DNA from: Desulfobacteraceae bacterium
Lineage (GTDB): Bacteria > Desulfobacterota > Desulfobacteria > Desulfobacterales > UBA5616
Length of the DNA stretch: 5,218 nt
Assembly: GCA_030620375.1 (NCBI GenBank)
Contig: JAUXEW010000204.1
Coordinates: 1 to 5,218 of the forward strand
Direction: 5' to 3'
In this document: in pieces, positions 5,091 to 5,218 of the stretch
How the letters are laid out: every line of letters begins with the position of its first letter
Position numbering within the stretch: position 1 is the stretch's first letter
Notes under the pieces: generated by a model
Told to the model about the DNA's origin: nothing
What the model saw: only the letters and a program-made list of their open reading frames with translations
Database searches by the model: none
Program-made: the position numbers and the translations under genes

Positions 5091-5218
5091 AGATTTTGAC
5101 TTTTTTTTGAATTATACCGATTTTTTAAAAAATGGCCTTTATCCCTGAGCATATCCATTCATTAATATTCTTATCTTACTGATATATCATAATAATAAAG
5201 TTTTATTACTGTATAATC
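5091..5218. other. AT-rich tail without a recognisable gene
   Basis: After the inverted-repeat element come GACTTTTTTTT and a 14-bp palindrome, ATTTTTTAAAAAAT (5120-5133), then AT-rich sequence to the window end. TATAAT at 5212-5217 could be a -10 box, but no matching -35 box lies 16-18 bp upstream. The palindrome has only A-T pairs and would make a weak hairpin, so I do not call a terminator. Confidence 0.5.

Noticed and set aside
5212..5217. TATAAT as a promoter for a gene beyond the window
   Set aside because: There is no -35 match at a suitable distance and AT-rich sequence gives such hits by chance.

Overview
The window looks like an accessory stretch of a chromosome from a sulfate-reducing or related deltaproteobacterium, most likely order Desulfobacterales. 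This is inferred from protein style, not from a marker gene. The clues are a LuxR-type regulator with the C-terminal region typical of that group's PAS regulators, a zinc-finger plus J-domain protein, an NDP-forming acyl-CoA synthetase-like gene, and short inverted-repeat elements of a kind I associate with these genomes. Base composition is moderate to AT-rich, with AT-rich spacers.

Layout. Positions 1-325 (minus) hold the 5' end of a CoA-binding, acyl-CoA synthetase (NDP-forming) type gene that runs off the left edge. Positions 326-770 have no convincing gene. They hold a possible promoter, a piece resembling the 5' end of a group II intron, and an imperfect hairpin. A small unrecognised gene (771-986, plus) faces a zinc-finger/J-domain gene (1194-1898, minus). 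Between and partly inside them sits a 133-bp transposon-like element (1072-1204) with 15-bp terminal inverted repeats and a perfect 5-bp target duplication. The element supplies the present stop codon of the J-domain gene.

From 2048 rightward, three plus-strand genes form a probable operon behind a good sigma70-like promoter: a LuxR-family regulator without a sensory domain, GDP-mannose 4,6-dehydratase (gmd) and GDP-L-fucose synthase (fcl). The two enzymes convert GDP-D-mannose to GDP-L-fucose, a sugar donor for surface polysaccharides. The regulator 19 bp ahead of gmd is a natural candidate for controlling this supply. A second inverted-repeat element (4941-5090) starts at the base after the fcl stop codon, and the window ends in AT-rich sequence.

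I found no clearly new multi-gene system. The most informative observations are the well-delimited 133-bp insertion with its reconstructable empty site, a 21-bp core shared by the two otherwise different inverted-repeat elements, and the sensor-less regulator attached to the GDP-fucose genes.
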